A stretch of DNA of 64,000 bases. Origin: a bacterium (GTDB lineage Bacteria > Verrucomicrobiota > Kiritimatiellia > CAIKKV01 > CAITUY01). Shown in pieces: positions 1-8,409 of this stretch. Position numbers and translations under genes: made by a program. How positions within the stretch are numbered: the stretch's first letter is position 1; the number at the start of each line of letters is the position of its first letter. The stretch spans positions 1 to 64,000 of the forward strand of contig JBAXWB010000015.1 in the NCBI GenBank assembly GCA_037128595.1. Reading direction: 5' to 3'. The notes under the pieces are model-generated. The model saw nothing but the letters and a program-made list of their open reading frames with translations. It did no database searches and was not told the DNA's origin.

Positions 1-183
1 TGGCAACGCCATCCCGCCAACCCGATCATCTTTCCTGGCAAGGACAAATGGGATCACGACGCGTGCTACAAACCGTACGCCATCTTTGACGGGTCGAAAT
101 GGCTGCTCTGGTATAATGGCCGCCACGGTTCGCTCGAACAGATCGGTGTGGTGGAACACAGCGGCGAGAACCTGGGATTTTGA
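1..183 (+). CDS. C-terminal end of a beta-propeller glycosidase (GH43/GH130-like), partial
   Basis: Frame 1 is open from the left edge to the TGA at 181-183, giving about 60 residues. The peptide carries NPIIFPG, then KPYAIFDG, WLLWYNGR and a final IGVVEHSG. This pattern of short strands with W-Y-N-G-R and a closing 'I-G-V' blade is typical of the last blade of five-bladed beta-propeller glycosidases and phosphorylases that act on short glycans. The family name is inferred from this small piece. The next gene starts 6 bp later, so the two are probably cotranscribed. The start and catalytic residues lie outside the window. Confidence 0.5.
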   Translation, partial: WQRHPANPIIFPGKDKWDHDACYKPYAIFDGSKWLLWYNGRHGSLEQIGVVEHSGENLGF

Positions 184-189
184 CAACAT

Positions 190-1755
190 ATGAACCTCTC
201 ACCGATTAAAAAGATTTCCGCTCACATCGGATTCACATTAGCCGCCTTTTTCCTGGCACTCGTGCCGGTTCATGCGGATGTGCGGCTGCCGTCCGTCTTG
301 GACGACCACATGGTTCTGCAGCAGAATTGCATGGTCACGCTCTGGGGCTGGGCTTTCGAGGGGGAAGTCGTGGTCATCGAGACCTCTTGGGGCGTGAAGA
401 CGCAGGCCGTCGCCAATGCGCAGGGCGAGTGGCGGGTTCAGGTGAAGACACCCGCCGCCCGGCCAATCGATCAAGGCCTTCATCCCGAAGACATCACATT
501 TACCGCGGCCCAGGCGAACCGGGTTCAGATCAAGGATGTCCTCATCGGTGAGGTCTGGCTGTGTTCCGGTCAATCGAACATGACGATGATGCTGGGGCCC
601 GATTATCCAAAGGGAAACAATAGCTGGTTCGGGGAGAAGTATTGGAAGGCGGAATCGGGCCACTCGGATCGTCCCGCCCTCCGCGTTTTCAATGTCGAAA
701 AAATCGGGCGCGCCGTGCCGCGCGACGATTGCAAGGGCCTGCTTCTGGATCACACGATTCTCCCCAAAGATGCCCGGGGGCTTATGCCTGATGTCCGCAC
801 CGGCTGGCAACGTTCCACCCCCGAAACCGCGCCATATTTCAGCGCGATCGCCTATTATTTTGCCGTCCGGCTCCAGGAACAGTTGAATGTTCCCGTGGGA
901 CTGGTCACCAGCGCTTATGGCGGTTCTAAGATCCAGGCGTGGATTAGCCAGGAAGCGCTCCAGCAACTGCCCGCTTATGCCAAAACCACCCCCAAAGTGA
1001 ATCGCCTGGGCGCCAACGCTTTGTTCAACGGCATGATCGCGCCGCTGACCCCGATGACCTTTCGCGGAGTGCTTTGGTATCAGGGCGAATCCAATGTCGG
1101 GGATTCCGTCACCGACTACGCCACGCTGCTCAAAACCCTCATTGCGGACTGGCGAGGGCGTTTTGGACAGAACCTTCCCTTCGGAATTGTCCAGCTCGCC
1201 AATTACGGTAATCCCTGGAGCGATACCAAGGCGGCGCTGGTGCGCGAAGCGCAGGCAGAGGTGGTGGCGGAAGGGCCAAACACGGGAATGGCGGTGGCGA
1301 TTGATTTGGGCACGGATTGCATTCACCCGCCGGACAAACGGGATGTGGCCAACCGTCTGGCCCTCTGGGCCCGGGCAACCATCTACGGGGAAACCAATCT
1401 GGTTTATCTGTCGCCGCGTTATCAATCGCATAAGGTGACAGGTGCCAGCATCCGGGTTCGGCTGGCTACGGGCGGGGCCGCATTGATGTCAGCCAAACTG
1501 AATGCGGCTGGCGAGACCGTTCCAACGCCCCAGGAGCCGCTCCGGGGATTTCAAATCGCCGGTGCCGATGAAAAATGGGTCGCTGCGGAGGCGGTGATTG
1601 ACGGCGATGACGTGGTGGTCTCCTCGGGCGTCGTTTCCTCGCCCCTGTCGGTACGCTATGCCTGGGCGACGAATCCCCAGGGCTGCAATCTCTACAACAC
1701 AGCCGGCTTGCCGGCGGCACCTTTCGGAATAGATGCCAAAATGAAACATCAATGA
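190..1755 (+). CDS. Secreted sialate O-acetylesterase-like SGNH esterase
   Basis: A 521-residue protein with an N-terminal signal peptide (hydrophobic residues about 12-28, cleavage near VHA-D). The SGNH/SASA nucleophile motif GQSNM is at residues 127-131 (Ser129), a second family block GVLWYQGESN is at 293-302, and the Asp-x-x-His pair is at 376-379 (DCIHP). Known members remove O-acetyl groups from sialic acids or from plant and algal polysaccharides; the substrate cannot be read from sequence. The N-terminal stretch 'RLPSVLDDHMVLQQ' is typical of the family. It lies 6 bp after the glycosidase fragment and its stop abuts the tandem esterase gene, which points to deacetylation before glycan cleavage. 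It is full length for the family. Confidence 0.9.
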   Translation: MNLSPIKKISAHIGFTLAAFFLALVPVHADVRLPSVLDDHMVLQQNCMVTLWGWAFEGEVVVIETSWGVKTQAVANAQGEWRVQVKTPAARPIDQGLHPEDITFTAAQANRVQIKDVLIGEVWLCSGQSNMTMMLGPDYPKGNNSWFGEKYWKAESGHSDRPALRVFNVEKIGRAVPRDDCKGLLLDHTILPKDARGLMPDVRTGWQRSTPETAPYFSAIAYYFAVRLQEQLNVPVGLVTSAYGGSKIQAWISQEALQQLPAYAKTTPKVNRLGANALFNGMIAPLTPMTFRGVLWYQGESNVGDSVTDYATLLKTLIADWRGRFGQNLPFGIVQLANYGNPWSDTKAALVREAQAEVVAEGPNTGMAVAIDLGTDCIHPPDKRDVANRLALWARATIYGETNLVYLSPRYQSHKVTGASIRVRLATGGAALMSAKLNAAGETVPTPQEPLRGFQIAGADEKWVAAEAVIDGDDVVVSSGVVSSPLSVRYAWATNPQGCNLYNTAGLPAAPFGIDAKMKHQ

Positions 1756-1775
1756 AAAACCCAATGAGAAACCCA

Positions 1776-3692
1776 ATGAAAAAACTGTTAATTCTTTGTT
1801 CTTGGTTGCTGGTCGCCACTCATGCGTTCGCCGGGGAGCGGGTTGCGTTGTGGCCGGAAGGAAAGATTCCGGATTTCCAGACGCAACAGATCGCGGCGAC
1901 TACCCAGGAGGTGAAAACGCCGGGATTCAAGACGGCGGAACATGCGATGCCGTATCTCGACTGGTACGAGGCGCCTGCGGAGAAAAACGGCGGATGCATG
2001 TTGCTCATTTCCGGTGGCGGTTATCAGAGTTGCTGCGACGGGATGTGGATTGACAGGGTCGCGAAGAAGTTCACCGAGCTCGGGTTCGTTTGCGTGAGCC
2101 TCACTTACCGTACGCCGCGTCCTCAAGGGTTGCCGATCTACCAGAGCGCGTGGGAGGACGGGCAACGCGCCGTGCGTCTCGTCCGCAAGGATGCGAAGAA
2201 GCGCGGCTTCGACCCGGAGAAGATCGGCGCGTTCGGGTTCTCCGCGGGTTCGCACCTGACGGTCCTGCTCGCAACGAGCGCGCTCACACCGGCGTACGGG
2301 CCGATCGACGACCTTGACACGCTTCCGTGCCACGTCAACTGGGCGGTGCCGGTCTACACCGCCTACGCGCTTACGGACGGACTCACCGGTCCTAACACGC
2401 GCGAGGGCGACGCGATCGACGTAAAGCTCTCGGACGTGTTCAAGTTCGACGCGAAGACGTGTCCGATGGCGCTCTTTCACGGCGGGGTGGATATCTATTC
2501 GCCGAATGGCTCCACGCAGATCTACCGCCAGCTCCGCAGGATGAAAATCCCGGCAGAGATCCATCTCTTCGCAGACCGTCCCCACGGTTTCATGGGCGAC
2601 CCGGGCAAGGGCGAGGATGGCACCGCCTACGACCACTGGTTCGACCGTGTCGCCGAGTACCTCCGCCAGATGAATTTCGACGGGCGTCTTGGCCAGGAAG
2701 TGGATCTGATGGCCCGTTATCCGAACGACGATGCGCGCGGCGAAACCCGCAAGGAGCCGGTCTGGCCGGAAGGCAAGATGCCGGATGCGCAGACGAACCA
2801 GTGCCTGCCCTATCTCGAGTGGCACATGCCGAAGGAACTCAAGACGAAGGCGATCCAGATCATCTACTCGGGCGGCGGCTACGGGGGCAACGACCCGGAC
2901 GGGTTCGAAGTCGCGCCGGCGCGGCGTTACCTGAACGAAAAGGGCATGACGGTCGTGACGATGAAATACCGCACGCCGCGTCCGCTGGGCGGGCTGGCCA
3001 AGCACACGACGGCGTGGCAGGATCTGCAGCGTGCCATCCGAATCGTCCGCAGCGAGGCCGCGGTGAAGGGACTCGACCCCGACCGCATCGGCATCATGGG
3101 TTCCTCGGCCGGCGGACACCTGACGCTCATGGGCGCGACCAGCTCGAAGCGCCGTTCCTATGGGCCTATCGACGACCTCGACAAGCTTTCCTGCAATGTG
3201 CAGTGGGCGGTCGCGATCTATCCGGCGTACGCGCTCACGGACGGCGCGGAAGCCCCGAATGCGAAGGGCGGCAACGAGAACGACGCGAGGCTCGTCCCGG
3301 AGTTCTCGTTCGACCTCGCGACGTGTCCGATCCTGTTCATCCACGGCGATGCGGACAATTGGGCGGCGATGAATTCAGTGAAATGCTGGGAGCAGCTTCG
3401 CCAGATGGGGATACAGTCCGATCTCCACACGCTCGCCGGACGCAGGCACTGCTTTCAGGGGAAGGCCGCCCCGGGCACGGGCAGTTATACATGGATGGAT
3501 CGCATTTGGGAATTTATGAACCACAATGGGGTTTTTCAGCGGAATCTAGTTTCAAGGTCTGACCCGAATGGCGCTAAGTTAAGGGGTGGAGCCTGTCTGT
3601 CAAACTTTTTGGAGTGCGGCGGCTTGACGCCGCTTTCATGCGACCGGCTTGACGGGCGCAGGGTTTCTAGACCGGGCTCTATTGACTTTTAG
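1776..3692 (+). CDS. Secreted tandem alpha/beta-hydrolase (two esterase domains), 3' end extended into a repeat
   Basis: Start chosen at 1776, which gives a clean signal peptide (MKKLLILCSWLLVATHAFA); an in-frame ATG at 1752 overlaps the previous stop. Two homologous BD-FAE/lipase-like domains follow. Domain 1 has GFSAG (Ser156), a GGVD Asp (D239) and PHGF (H270). Domain 2 has GSSAG (Ser444), GDAD (D525/D527) and RRHCF (H558). Each repeats the 'VWPEGK-MPD' opening and the 'GPIDDLD' block, so the gene arose by internal duplication. Both triads look intact. The probable role is removal of acyl or feruloyl groups from a polysaccharide. The last 50 or so residues, after MNHNGVF, run into unrelated sequence and the inverted repeat at 3602-3754, so the natural C-terminus is probably lost. 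Its codon choice looks somewhat different from its neighbours. Confidence 0.85.
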   Translation: MKKLLILCSWLLVATHAFAGERVALWPEGKIPDFQTQQIAATTQEVKTPGFKTAEHAMPYLDWYEAPAEKNGGCMLLISGGGYQSCCDGMWIDRVAKKFTELGFVCVSLTYRTPRPQGLPIYQSAWEDGQRAVRLVRKDAKKRGFDPEKIGAFGFSAGSHLTVLLATSALTPAYGPIDDLDTLPCHVNWAVPVYTAYALTDGLTGPNTREGDAIDVKLSDVFKFDAKTCPMALFHGGVDIYSPNGSTQIYRQLRRMKIPAEIHLFADRPHGFMGDPGKGEDGTAYDHWFDRVAEYLRQMNFDGRLGQEVDLMARYPNDDARGETRKEPVWPEGKMPDAQTNQCLPYLEWHMPKELKTKAIQIIYSGGGYGGNDPDGFEVAPARRYLNEKGMTVVTMKYRTPRPLGGLAKHTTAWQDLQRAIRIVRSEAAVKGLDPDRIGIMGSSAGGHLTLMGATSSKRRSYGPIDDLDKLSCNVQWAVAIYPAYALTDGAEAPNAKGGNENDARLVPEFSFDLATCPILFIHGDADNWAAMNSVKCWEQLRQMGIQSDLHTLAGRRHCFQGKAAPGTGSYTWMDRIWEFMNHNGVFQRNLVSRSDPNGAKLRGGACLSNFLECGGLTPLSCDRLDGRRVSRPGSIDF

Positions 3693-3754
3693 CAGAGCAG
3701 CGCGTCAAGCCGCGCTGGGGAAAAGCGGCGTCGAGCCGCCGCACTCCAAAGTTT
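3602..3754. repeat. 153-bp palindromic element with ~30-bp terminal inverted repeats (MITE/REP-like)
   Basis: The left arm (3603-3636) begins AACTTTTTGGAGTGCGGCGG. The reverse complement of the right arm (3754 back to 3721) reads AAACTTTGGAGTGCGGCGGC, and the match continues to GACGCCGCTTT with one or two differences. Each arm holds its own small hairpin (GCGGCG/CGCCGC), and an inner hairpin CAGCGCG/CGCGCTG lies near 3699-3718. There is no transposase. The left part is read as protein by the upstream esterase frame. Confidence 0.8.
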
Positions 3755-3830
3755 ATGCAACCCGATTATTACCCACAAAGTTCTTATCTTCGCGCCATTC
3801 AGGTCTGACCCTGACTTCTGGCTATCGGCA

Positions 3831-4322
3831 CTATGGGAGCAATGTGAGTTTCGCGGCCAACGCCGCCTGATGATTCTCTTGAAGTGTGGCGCGAATGCTT
3901 TTGGTCCAGGACTTAGGGAACTTTGCGACTAGATTCTGAACAATCGCCCAGTCCCCCTTCTTCTCGACAAGGTCTAGAATCAGGATGGCCGTCTCAAAAT
4001 CCCTTTTTCTTTTTTCATCGGTTTTCCGGCGCGGAACGATCAGGAGTTTATGCAGTGAAAATGCGGCAGGGTGGGGGACAACTACTGGAATGCCTCCAAA
4101 AGACACCAGCTTCCAACCAGGACCATCCTGGATAGGACCCCGGCGGACTCAAGCCGGCGCAAGACCTCGACGCAAAGTCTATATTGCTTTGTTTCCAAGG
4201 AGTGCCTTTCGCAGGAATTTGATTTGGTGCCGTGCCTGGGACAACAAGCCTCGGTAAAGGACGCGCATTCGCTTGGCCTCCTCGTATTTGGCGATGGCCT
4301 CTTTCTCCAGGCTCTTGCCCAT
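3831..4322 (-). pseudogene. Remnant of a nucleotidyltransferase-fold protein, frameshifted and internally deleted
   Basis: Three pieces in different frames on the minus strand read in order like one decayed gene. An opening starts at ATG 4322 (MGKSLEKEAIAKYEEAKRMR...) and stops at 4179. A second-frame piece reads CVEVLRRLESAGVLSRMVLV then GSWCLLEA. A third piece, from about 4106 to 3831, contains VVVPHPAAFSLHKLLI and RRKTDEKRKRDFETAILIL. The G-S-W-C and 'PHPAAF-HKLL' blocks resemble GSU2403-type nucleotidyltransferases, in which they are separated by well over 100 residues; here they are nearly adjacent. At least one frameshift and one internal deletion are therefore implied. Assignment is from memory of the family and is moderate. 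Confidence 0.45.
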
Positions 4323-4461
4323 ATAGCGGAACTGCTTGTGCCAGATTCAGCGACGTGCATTGCGCAAATTACTGCAAAACATTAAATAAGATGAGTTTCT
4401 ATAATGTGTAACAAATTGCGCTCAAACATTTTGTAATGCAAAACAAACTATGCAAAGTATA

Positions 4462-4490
4462 TTGCAAGAGAGTCTTGCAGGCGGTATTAT
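4462..4490 (+). promoter_or_regulatory. Sigma-70-type promoter of the glycosidase-like gene
   Basis: TTGCAA (4462-4467), a 17-bp spacer and TATTAT (4485-4490), in an AT-rich stretch 54 bp before the start at 4544. Its -35 box and spacer are covered by the palindrome at 4463-4479. Confidence 0.6.
4463..4479. promoter_or_regulatory. Candidate repressor operator overlapping the promoter
   Basis: Perfect 7-bp inverted repeat TGCAAGA-gag-TCTTGCA. Half-site-like TGCAAA/G copies lie upstream at 4373, 4438 and 4451, and a TTGCGCAA palindrome lies at 4360. A position across the -35 box and spacer suits repression by a LacI- or GntR-type sugar regulator. No regulator gene is in the window. Confidence 0.5.
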
Positions 4491-4543
4491 AACTGCTAAA
4501 TGATTGGAACTGACGAATCAAAGTGAAAACGAAAGGAACAGCC

Positions 4544-7261
4544 ATGAACCATACACTGACACTCCTCGCCGCCCTGCTGTTGACTCCGCTGCTCTGGGCC
4601 GCCAACGCGACCCATTCGACGGTAGACACCCAGGGCAAGCCTCTGAAAACACTGGTGGTGGCTAATAAGGCAGGCCTGCGTTGGGAACTGTCGCGAACGA
4701 AGGATGGCTGGTCTCTGGGCGGGATTTATTTCCACGAGAAACTGGTGGAACAGCCAGCAACGAATGGCCTCTTGGCCTTGCGCAACCTGAAGAGCGGCGA
4801 AGTGCGTTGGATGGCGGCATCGAAGGAAGAGAAGCTTGATCCGCAAACAGCACGTTTGTCAGGTCAGGAAGCCATCGATGGCGTGACATTCAGTTACACC
4901 GTGACGGTAGATCTCAGCGCAGATATGCCGGCGGCGCGTCTGACGGCGGCTTGGTCGGTCGACAAGGATCTCAATGGCTGGGAAGTCTGCTTGGCCTATC
5001 ATGATGGCTTTGCCAATGACTGGCGTGTTCAGAGTTATCCGTGGGCCGGGAATAGCGAAAAGCTCGCCATCTCCCCGATGCGCTACTGCGGCGTTCCGGG
5101 GGTGCTGGTGTACCGGCCCGATCAGTCGCTGGTCGCCCTGTTCGCTATCGACAGCAATTCGGATTATCTGAACCCGACTACTTGGACTGGGAAAACGGAT
5201 TTCCATTTCGCCAACCGCTCGATCGCGCCGCAATTCCGCGTGGGTGGAGGTAAACTGTCCGCCGGGATAAAGTATGAAATGCCGTTACAACTGTTCCTGA
5301 GTGATGCGGGTGGATTTTCTGGCGCCATCACAGGGATCATGCAGGCCTGGATCAAGCTCAACAAATACAAGGTGGACGATTCACTGAAGGTGCGCACGCC
5401 GCAGGAGGCATTTGATCTCGCCCTTGAAGGCCGGCGAAACATGGCGAGTTGGAAGCCGGGCATTGGTTATGAGCATCACAAGGGAACACCGTTTGTTTAT
5501 GTCGGCAACAATCCGTTCATTGCCTACTACGAGTATCGCCAGTATGAGATCACCGGCGACAAACTGTGGCGGGACCGCGCCTTCGAGCAGATCGACTTTG
5601 CCCTCAAGGGGCAGCAGCCGAGTGGCGTGTTCCATACGAGCTGGTATTTCAAGCGGGCGGTTCCGGAGTTCTGCAGTCTGGACTGGAGCCATGACGGCTA
5701 CAAGGTGGACATCAACGTCTGGATGGCGCGCTACATTTTGCAGACCTGGCAGCGGGTGAAGGAAAAGGAAGGAATTGACCGCCAGGACTGGTATAAGGCC
5801 GCCATCGCCTCGCTCGAATGGGTGAAGTCCCAGCAGAATCCGGATGGCGGATTACCACAGTGCGTCGACATCAAGACCGGCAAAAAGTCCTTCTCCGTAG
5901 TCTGTGGCCGGGCATTGGTAGGATTGCCAATCATTGCAAGGATCACCGGGGATGAAAGCTATCTGAAATTATGCGCCGACATGGAGAAATTTCTGCGCAG
6001 CGGTGTTGAAGGCCGTTTCTGGTATACCGGAATGCATCCGGATCTGCCGCCCGGCGATTTCGAGCAGGATAGCATCTATGCTGTTGTGGAGTACTGGCTG
6101 GACAAGCACGACCGGACGGGGGACAAGGAAAGCCTCGACCATGCCGTGGCCAATGCTTATTACGGCTTGCTTTACTGGTGCCCGAAACAGCTCAGTTGGG
6201 TTAAGAATCCCACACAAGGCGCTCACAGCGAACAGCAGCACTTCAACCAGTACTCTGTTTATAGCTACGGTAATCGCAAGATTCAATGCCTGGATCGGTT
6301 GTTCAAGAAAACCGGCAATCCGCTGTTTGAACAGCTTAAGAATCGGGTGATGCAACTCAATTTCTCCGTCCAGGTCGCCGAGGGTCCGTACAAGGGGGCC
6401 ATGACCGAGGCCATTACCGATCCTTGGCTGGAACGCAAGCAGGGATTTGAATGGCGGGGGAATCCCTATACCAGTGAGATGGTTTCTGATTTGATGCTAC
6501 AACTCATTGAAATGGGGTATGTCAATTCCACGCGACCTAGTTCGGCTGCAGAGCGGCCACGCCTCGAACTCCCGGAACGCAAAATCGTCGTCGACGCCGA
6601 TCCGGCCGATTGGAAGGGAGTCCCGGCCACCGTCGTCCAGGGCGAGAGGCATCTCTGGTTCGGCCAGGGAATGACGCGGGAAAATTGGAAAGGGAACAGC
6701 GACTTGAGCTACTCGTGGCGCGCGGCCTGGCACGGTGACAAGCTCTATTTCCTCTTTGAGGTCAACGACGACAAGGTGCTAGAACCGACCCAGCCTTCTT
6801 CGTTTCTCAATGACAGCGTCGAGATGTACCTGGACTGGGGAGACCGCGGCGGGCAGCGGGTCAAGGTCATGGATGGCCGTCCCGATTGGTTTTCGAAATG
6901 CGACCCCAAGGAGATGCTGGGCCACGAGTTGCACTTCCTGCCCACAACGCCGCCACGGGTCTATCTCGATCACCGCGACAAATTTGCCACCGATAAGCCC
7001 CACAGCGACGAATTCGCCAAGCAATGGGCGGGCGAAGCAGCAGTCAGGAAGACGGCCACCGGGTACATCATGGAGATCGGTTTCGCTCTGCCCGGCGTGG
7101 GCTTTAAGCCCGGCAAGGTGATGGGGCTGGAGGTCGGTGTGAACGACGACGACGGCCAGGGGCGGAAGAGCATCATGATCTGGCCTGCGACCAAGAGCGA
7201 TTTCTGGTTGATCATGGACGAGTACGGCAAAATTATTCTAACCTCAGGAGATCGCAAGTGA
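4544..7261 (+). CDS. Large secreted glycosidase-like protein with C-terminal CBM9-like domain
   Basis: The start at 4544 is preferred: GAAAGGA lies just upstream and the product opens with a signal peptide (MNHTLTLLAALLLTPLLWAA). The protein has about 905 residues. The first 280 residues look like a beta-rich domain. About 290-660 is a helical region with repeated hairpins (W-x-R/K, 'GDKLWRDRAFEQIDFAL', 'QQNPDGGLPQC', 'TGDESYLKLCADMEKFL') that fits an (alpha/alpha)6 glycosidase or lyase toroid. About 670-905 resembles the CBM9-like carbohydrate-binding fold ('VDADPADWKG', 'AWHGDKLYFLFEVNDDKV', 'DSVEMYLDW'). I do not recognise a specific GH/PL family or certain catalytic residues. The neighbours and signal peptide suggest extracellular or periplasmic glycan breakdown. 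Confidence 0.7.
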   Translation: MNHTLTLLAALLLTPLLWAANATHSTVDTQGKPLKTLVVANKAGLRWELSRTKDGWSLGGIYFHEKLVEQPATNGLLALRNLKSGEVRWMAASKEEKLDPQTARLSGQEAIDGVTFSYTVTVDLSADMPAARLTAAWSVDKDLNGWEVCLAYHDGFANDWRVQSYPWAGNSEKLAISPMRYCGVPGVLVYRPDQSLVALFAIDSNSDYLNPTTWTGKTDFHFANRSIAPQFRVGGGKLSAGIKYEMPLQLFLSDAGGFSGAITGIMQAWIKLNKYKVDDSLKVRTPQEAFDLALEGRRNMASWKPGIGYEHHKGTPFVYVGNNPFIAYYEYRQYEITGDKLWRDRAFEQIDFALKGQQPSGVFHTSWYFKRAVPEFCSLDWSHDGYKVDINVWMARYILQTWQRVKEKEGIDRQDWYKAAIASLEWVKSQQNPDGGLPQCVDIKTGKKSFSVVCGRALVGLPIIARITGDESYLKLCADMEKFLRSGVEGRFWYTGMHPDLPPGDFEQDSIYAVVEYWLDKHDRTGDKESLDHAVANAYYGLLYWCPKQLSWVKNPTQGAHSEQQHFNQYSVYSYGNRKIQCLDRLFKKTGNPLFEQLKNRVMQLNFSVQVAEGPYKGAMTEAITDPWLERKQGFEWRGNPYTSEMVSDLMLQLIEMGYVNSTRPSSAAERPRLELPERKIVVDADPADWKGVPATVVQGERHLWFGQGMTRENWKGNSDLSYSWRAAWHGDKLYFLFEVNDDKVLEPTQPSSFLNDSVEMYLDWGDRGGQRVKVMDGRPDWFSKCDPKEMLGHELHFLPTTPPRVYLDHRDKFATDKPHSDEFAKQWAGEAAVRKTATGYIMEIGFALPGVGFKPGKVMGLEVGVNDDDGQGRKSIMIWPATKSDFWLIMDEYGKIILTSGDRK

Positions 7262-7338
7262 AGAGGACTCGGGGGCGTAGCTAAAATTTCAACATTTTGA
7301 ATTGTGGTGGGTTAACCAAACCCCTTTCAGGACACGCC

Positions 7339-8409
7339 ATGAACCTTCCATGCAAACCCGATTTTGACAACGCCATGCGCCGTATCGAGGCGTGGTTCGC
7401 CCACGAACCGACTGACCGGCCCCCTGTTCGGTTCGGGCTCCACAACGCGGAATTCAACCACAGTCCCGTCAGCGCCGCCCGCTGGACGAGCATCAAGGAT
7501 CGATGGTTTGACGCTGAGTACCAGGTCGATTCGTTCATGAGCGCCATCCAAGGCCGTGTTTTCCATGCGGAAACATTTCCCGTGTTCTGGCCGAATCTGG
7601 GGCCGAACGTGTATGCCGCCTTCCACGGCGCGGAATTGGACTATGGCGAGGTGACCTCGTGGGTCCGGCACTGCGTCCATGACTGGTCGGACCTGGAGCG
7701 CCTCGCCTTTAGCCGCGAGAACGACTACTTTAAGAAGATCGACCAGATTACCGGGATCGCCCTCCAGAAGTGCCCCGGGAAATTCATGGTCGGCTACACG
7801 GATCTCCACGGCAGCCTTGACTGCGTGGCCGATTGGCGTGACCCTCAAACCTTGTGCATGGACCTGCTGGACTGCCCGGATGAGGTGACGAAAGCCACCA
7901 CAAAGGCCGACGTGAATTTTCTGCCGGTGTTCGACTACTACGACGACCTGTTGAAGAAGAACGGCCAGATGTCCGTGACCTGGATGGGCATTCCCAGCCG
8001 CGGCAAGATGCACATTCCGAGTTGTGATTTCACCGCCCTGGTGTCGCCTGGCGATTTTGACCGGTTCTACCTGCCGTCCCTCAAGAAGGAACTCCGGCAC
8101 ATGACGCACAACATCTTCCACCTGGACGGGAAAGGGATGCTGCGTCACCTCGACCGGCTTCTGGAGCAACCGGAAATCCACGCCATCCAATGGGTGCAGG
8201 GCGTGGGCGACGACTTGCCGATCATGCAGTGGCTGGCCGTGATCCGGAAGATTCAGGCGGCGGGCAAGGGGGTTATCGTGGATCTGAGTCTCGACGAACT
8301 AGAGCCGTTCATGGCGGTGATGAAGCCCCAGGGGCTGTACCTGTGCCTCGAAGCCGCGGAGGCCGAACAACCTGAGATACTCAAACGACTGGAGAAGTGG
8401 AAAGTATGA
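7339..8409 (+). CDS. UroD/MtaA-superfamily protein (methyltransferase-like)
   Basis: A 356-residue cytoplasmic protein. The ATG at 7339 follows an AGGA sequence at good spacing; a TTG at 7297 is less likely. The fold cues are those of the uroporphyrinogen decarboxylase / cobalamin methyltransferase superfamily: the opening 'AMRRIEAWFAHEPTDRPPVRFG', a TIM-barrel pattern, and late blocks 'IFHLDGKGMLRHLDRLLEQP' and 'IQWVQGVGDD'. A canonical His-x-Cys zinc site is not clear; the nearest pair is H225 and C229. It is flanked by secreted carbohydrate-active proteins rather than heme genes, so a heme role is unlikely. Its stop overlaps the next start by 4 bp (ATGA), indicating translational coupling. 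Confidence 0.75.
   Translation: MNLPCKPDFDNAMRRIEAWFAHEPTDRPPVRFGLHNAEFNHSPVSAARWTSIKDRWFDAEYQVDSFMSAIQGRVFHAETFPVFWPNLGPNVYAAFHGAELDYGEVTSWVRHCVHDWSDLERLAFSRENDYFKKIDQITGIALQKCPGKFMVGYTDLHGSLDCVADWRDPQTLCMDLLDCPDEVTKATTKADVNFLPVFDYYDDLLKKNGQMSVTWMGIPSRGKMHIPSCDFTALVSPGDFDRFYLPSLKKELRHMTHNIFHLDGKGMLRHLDRLLEQPEIHAIQWVQGVGDDLPIMQWLAVIRKIQAAGKGVIVDLSLDELEPFMAVMKPQGLYLCLEAAEAEQPEILKRLEKWKV

Noticed and set aside
1788-3344. 518-residue antisense frame opposite the tandem esterase
   Set aside because: Composition is Arg/Val/His-rich without any motif, and it mirrors codon positions of the real gene; the plus strand has two full hydrolase domains.
7339-8409. True uroporphyrinogen decarboxylase (hemE)
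   Set aside because: The N-terminal arginine-rich substrate motif of HemE is not visible and the context is carbohydrate use; superfamily membership only.
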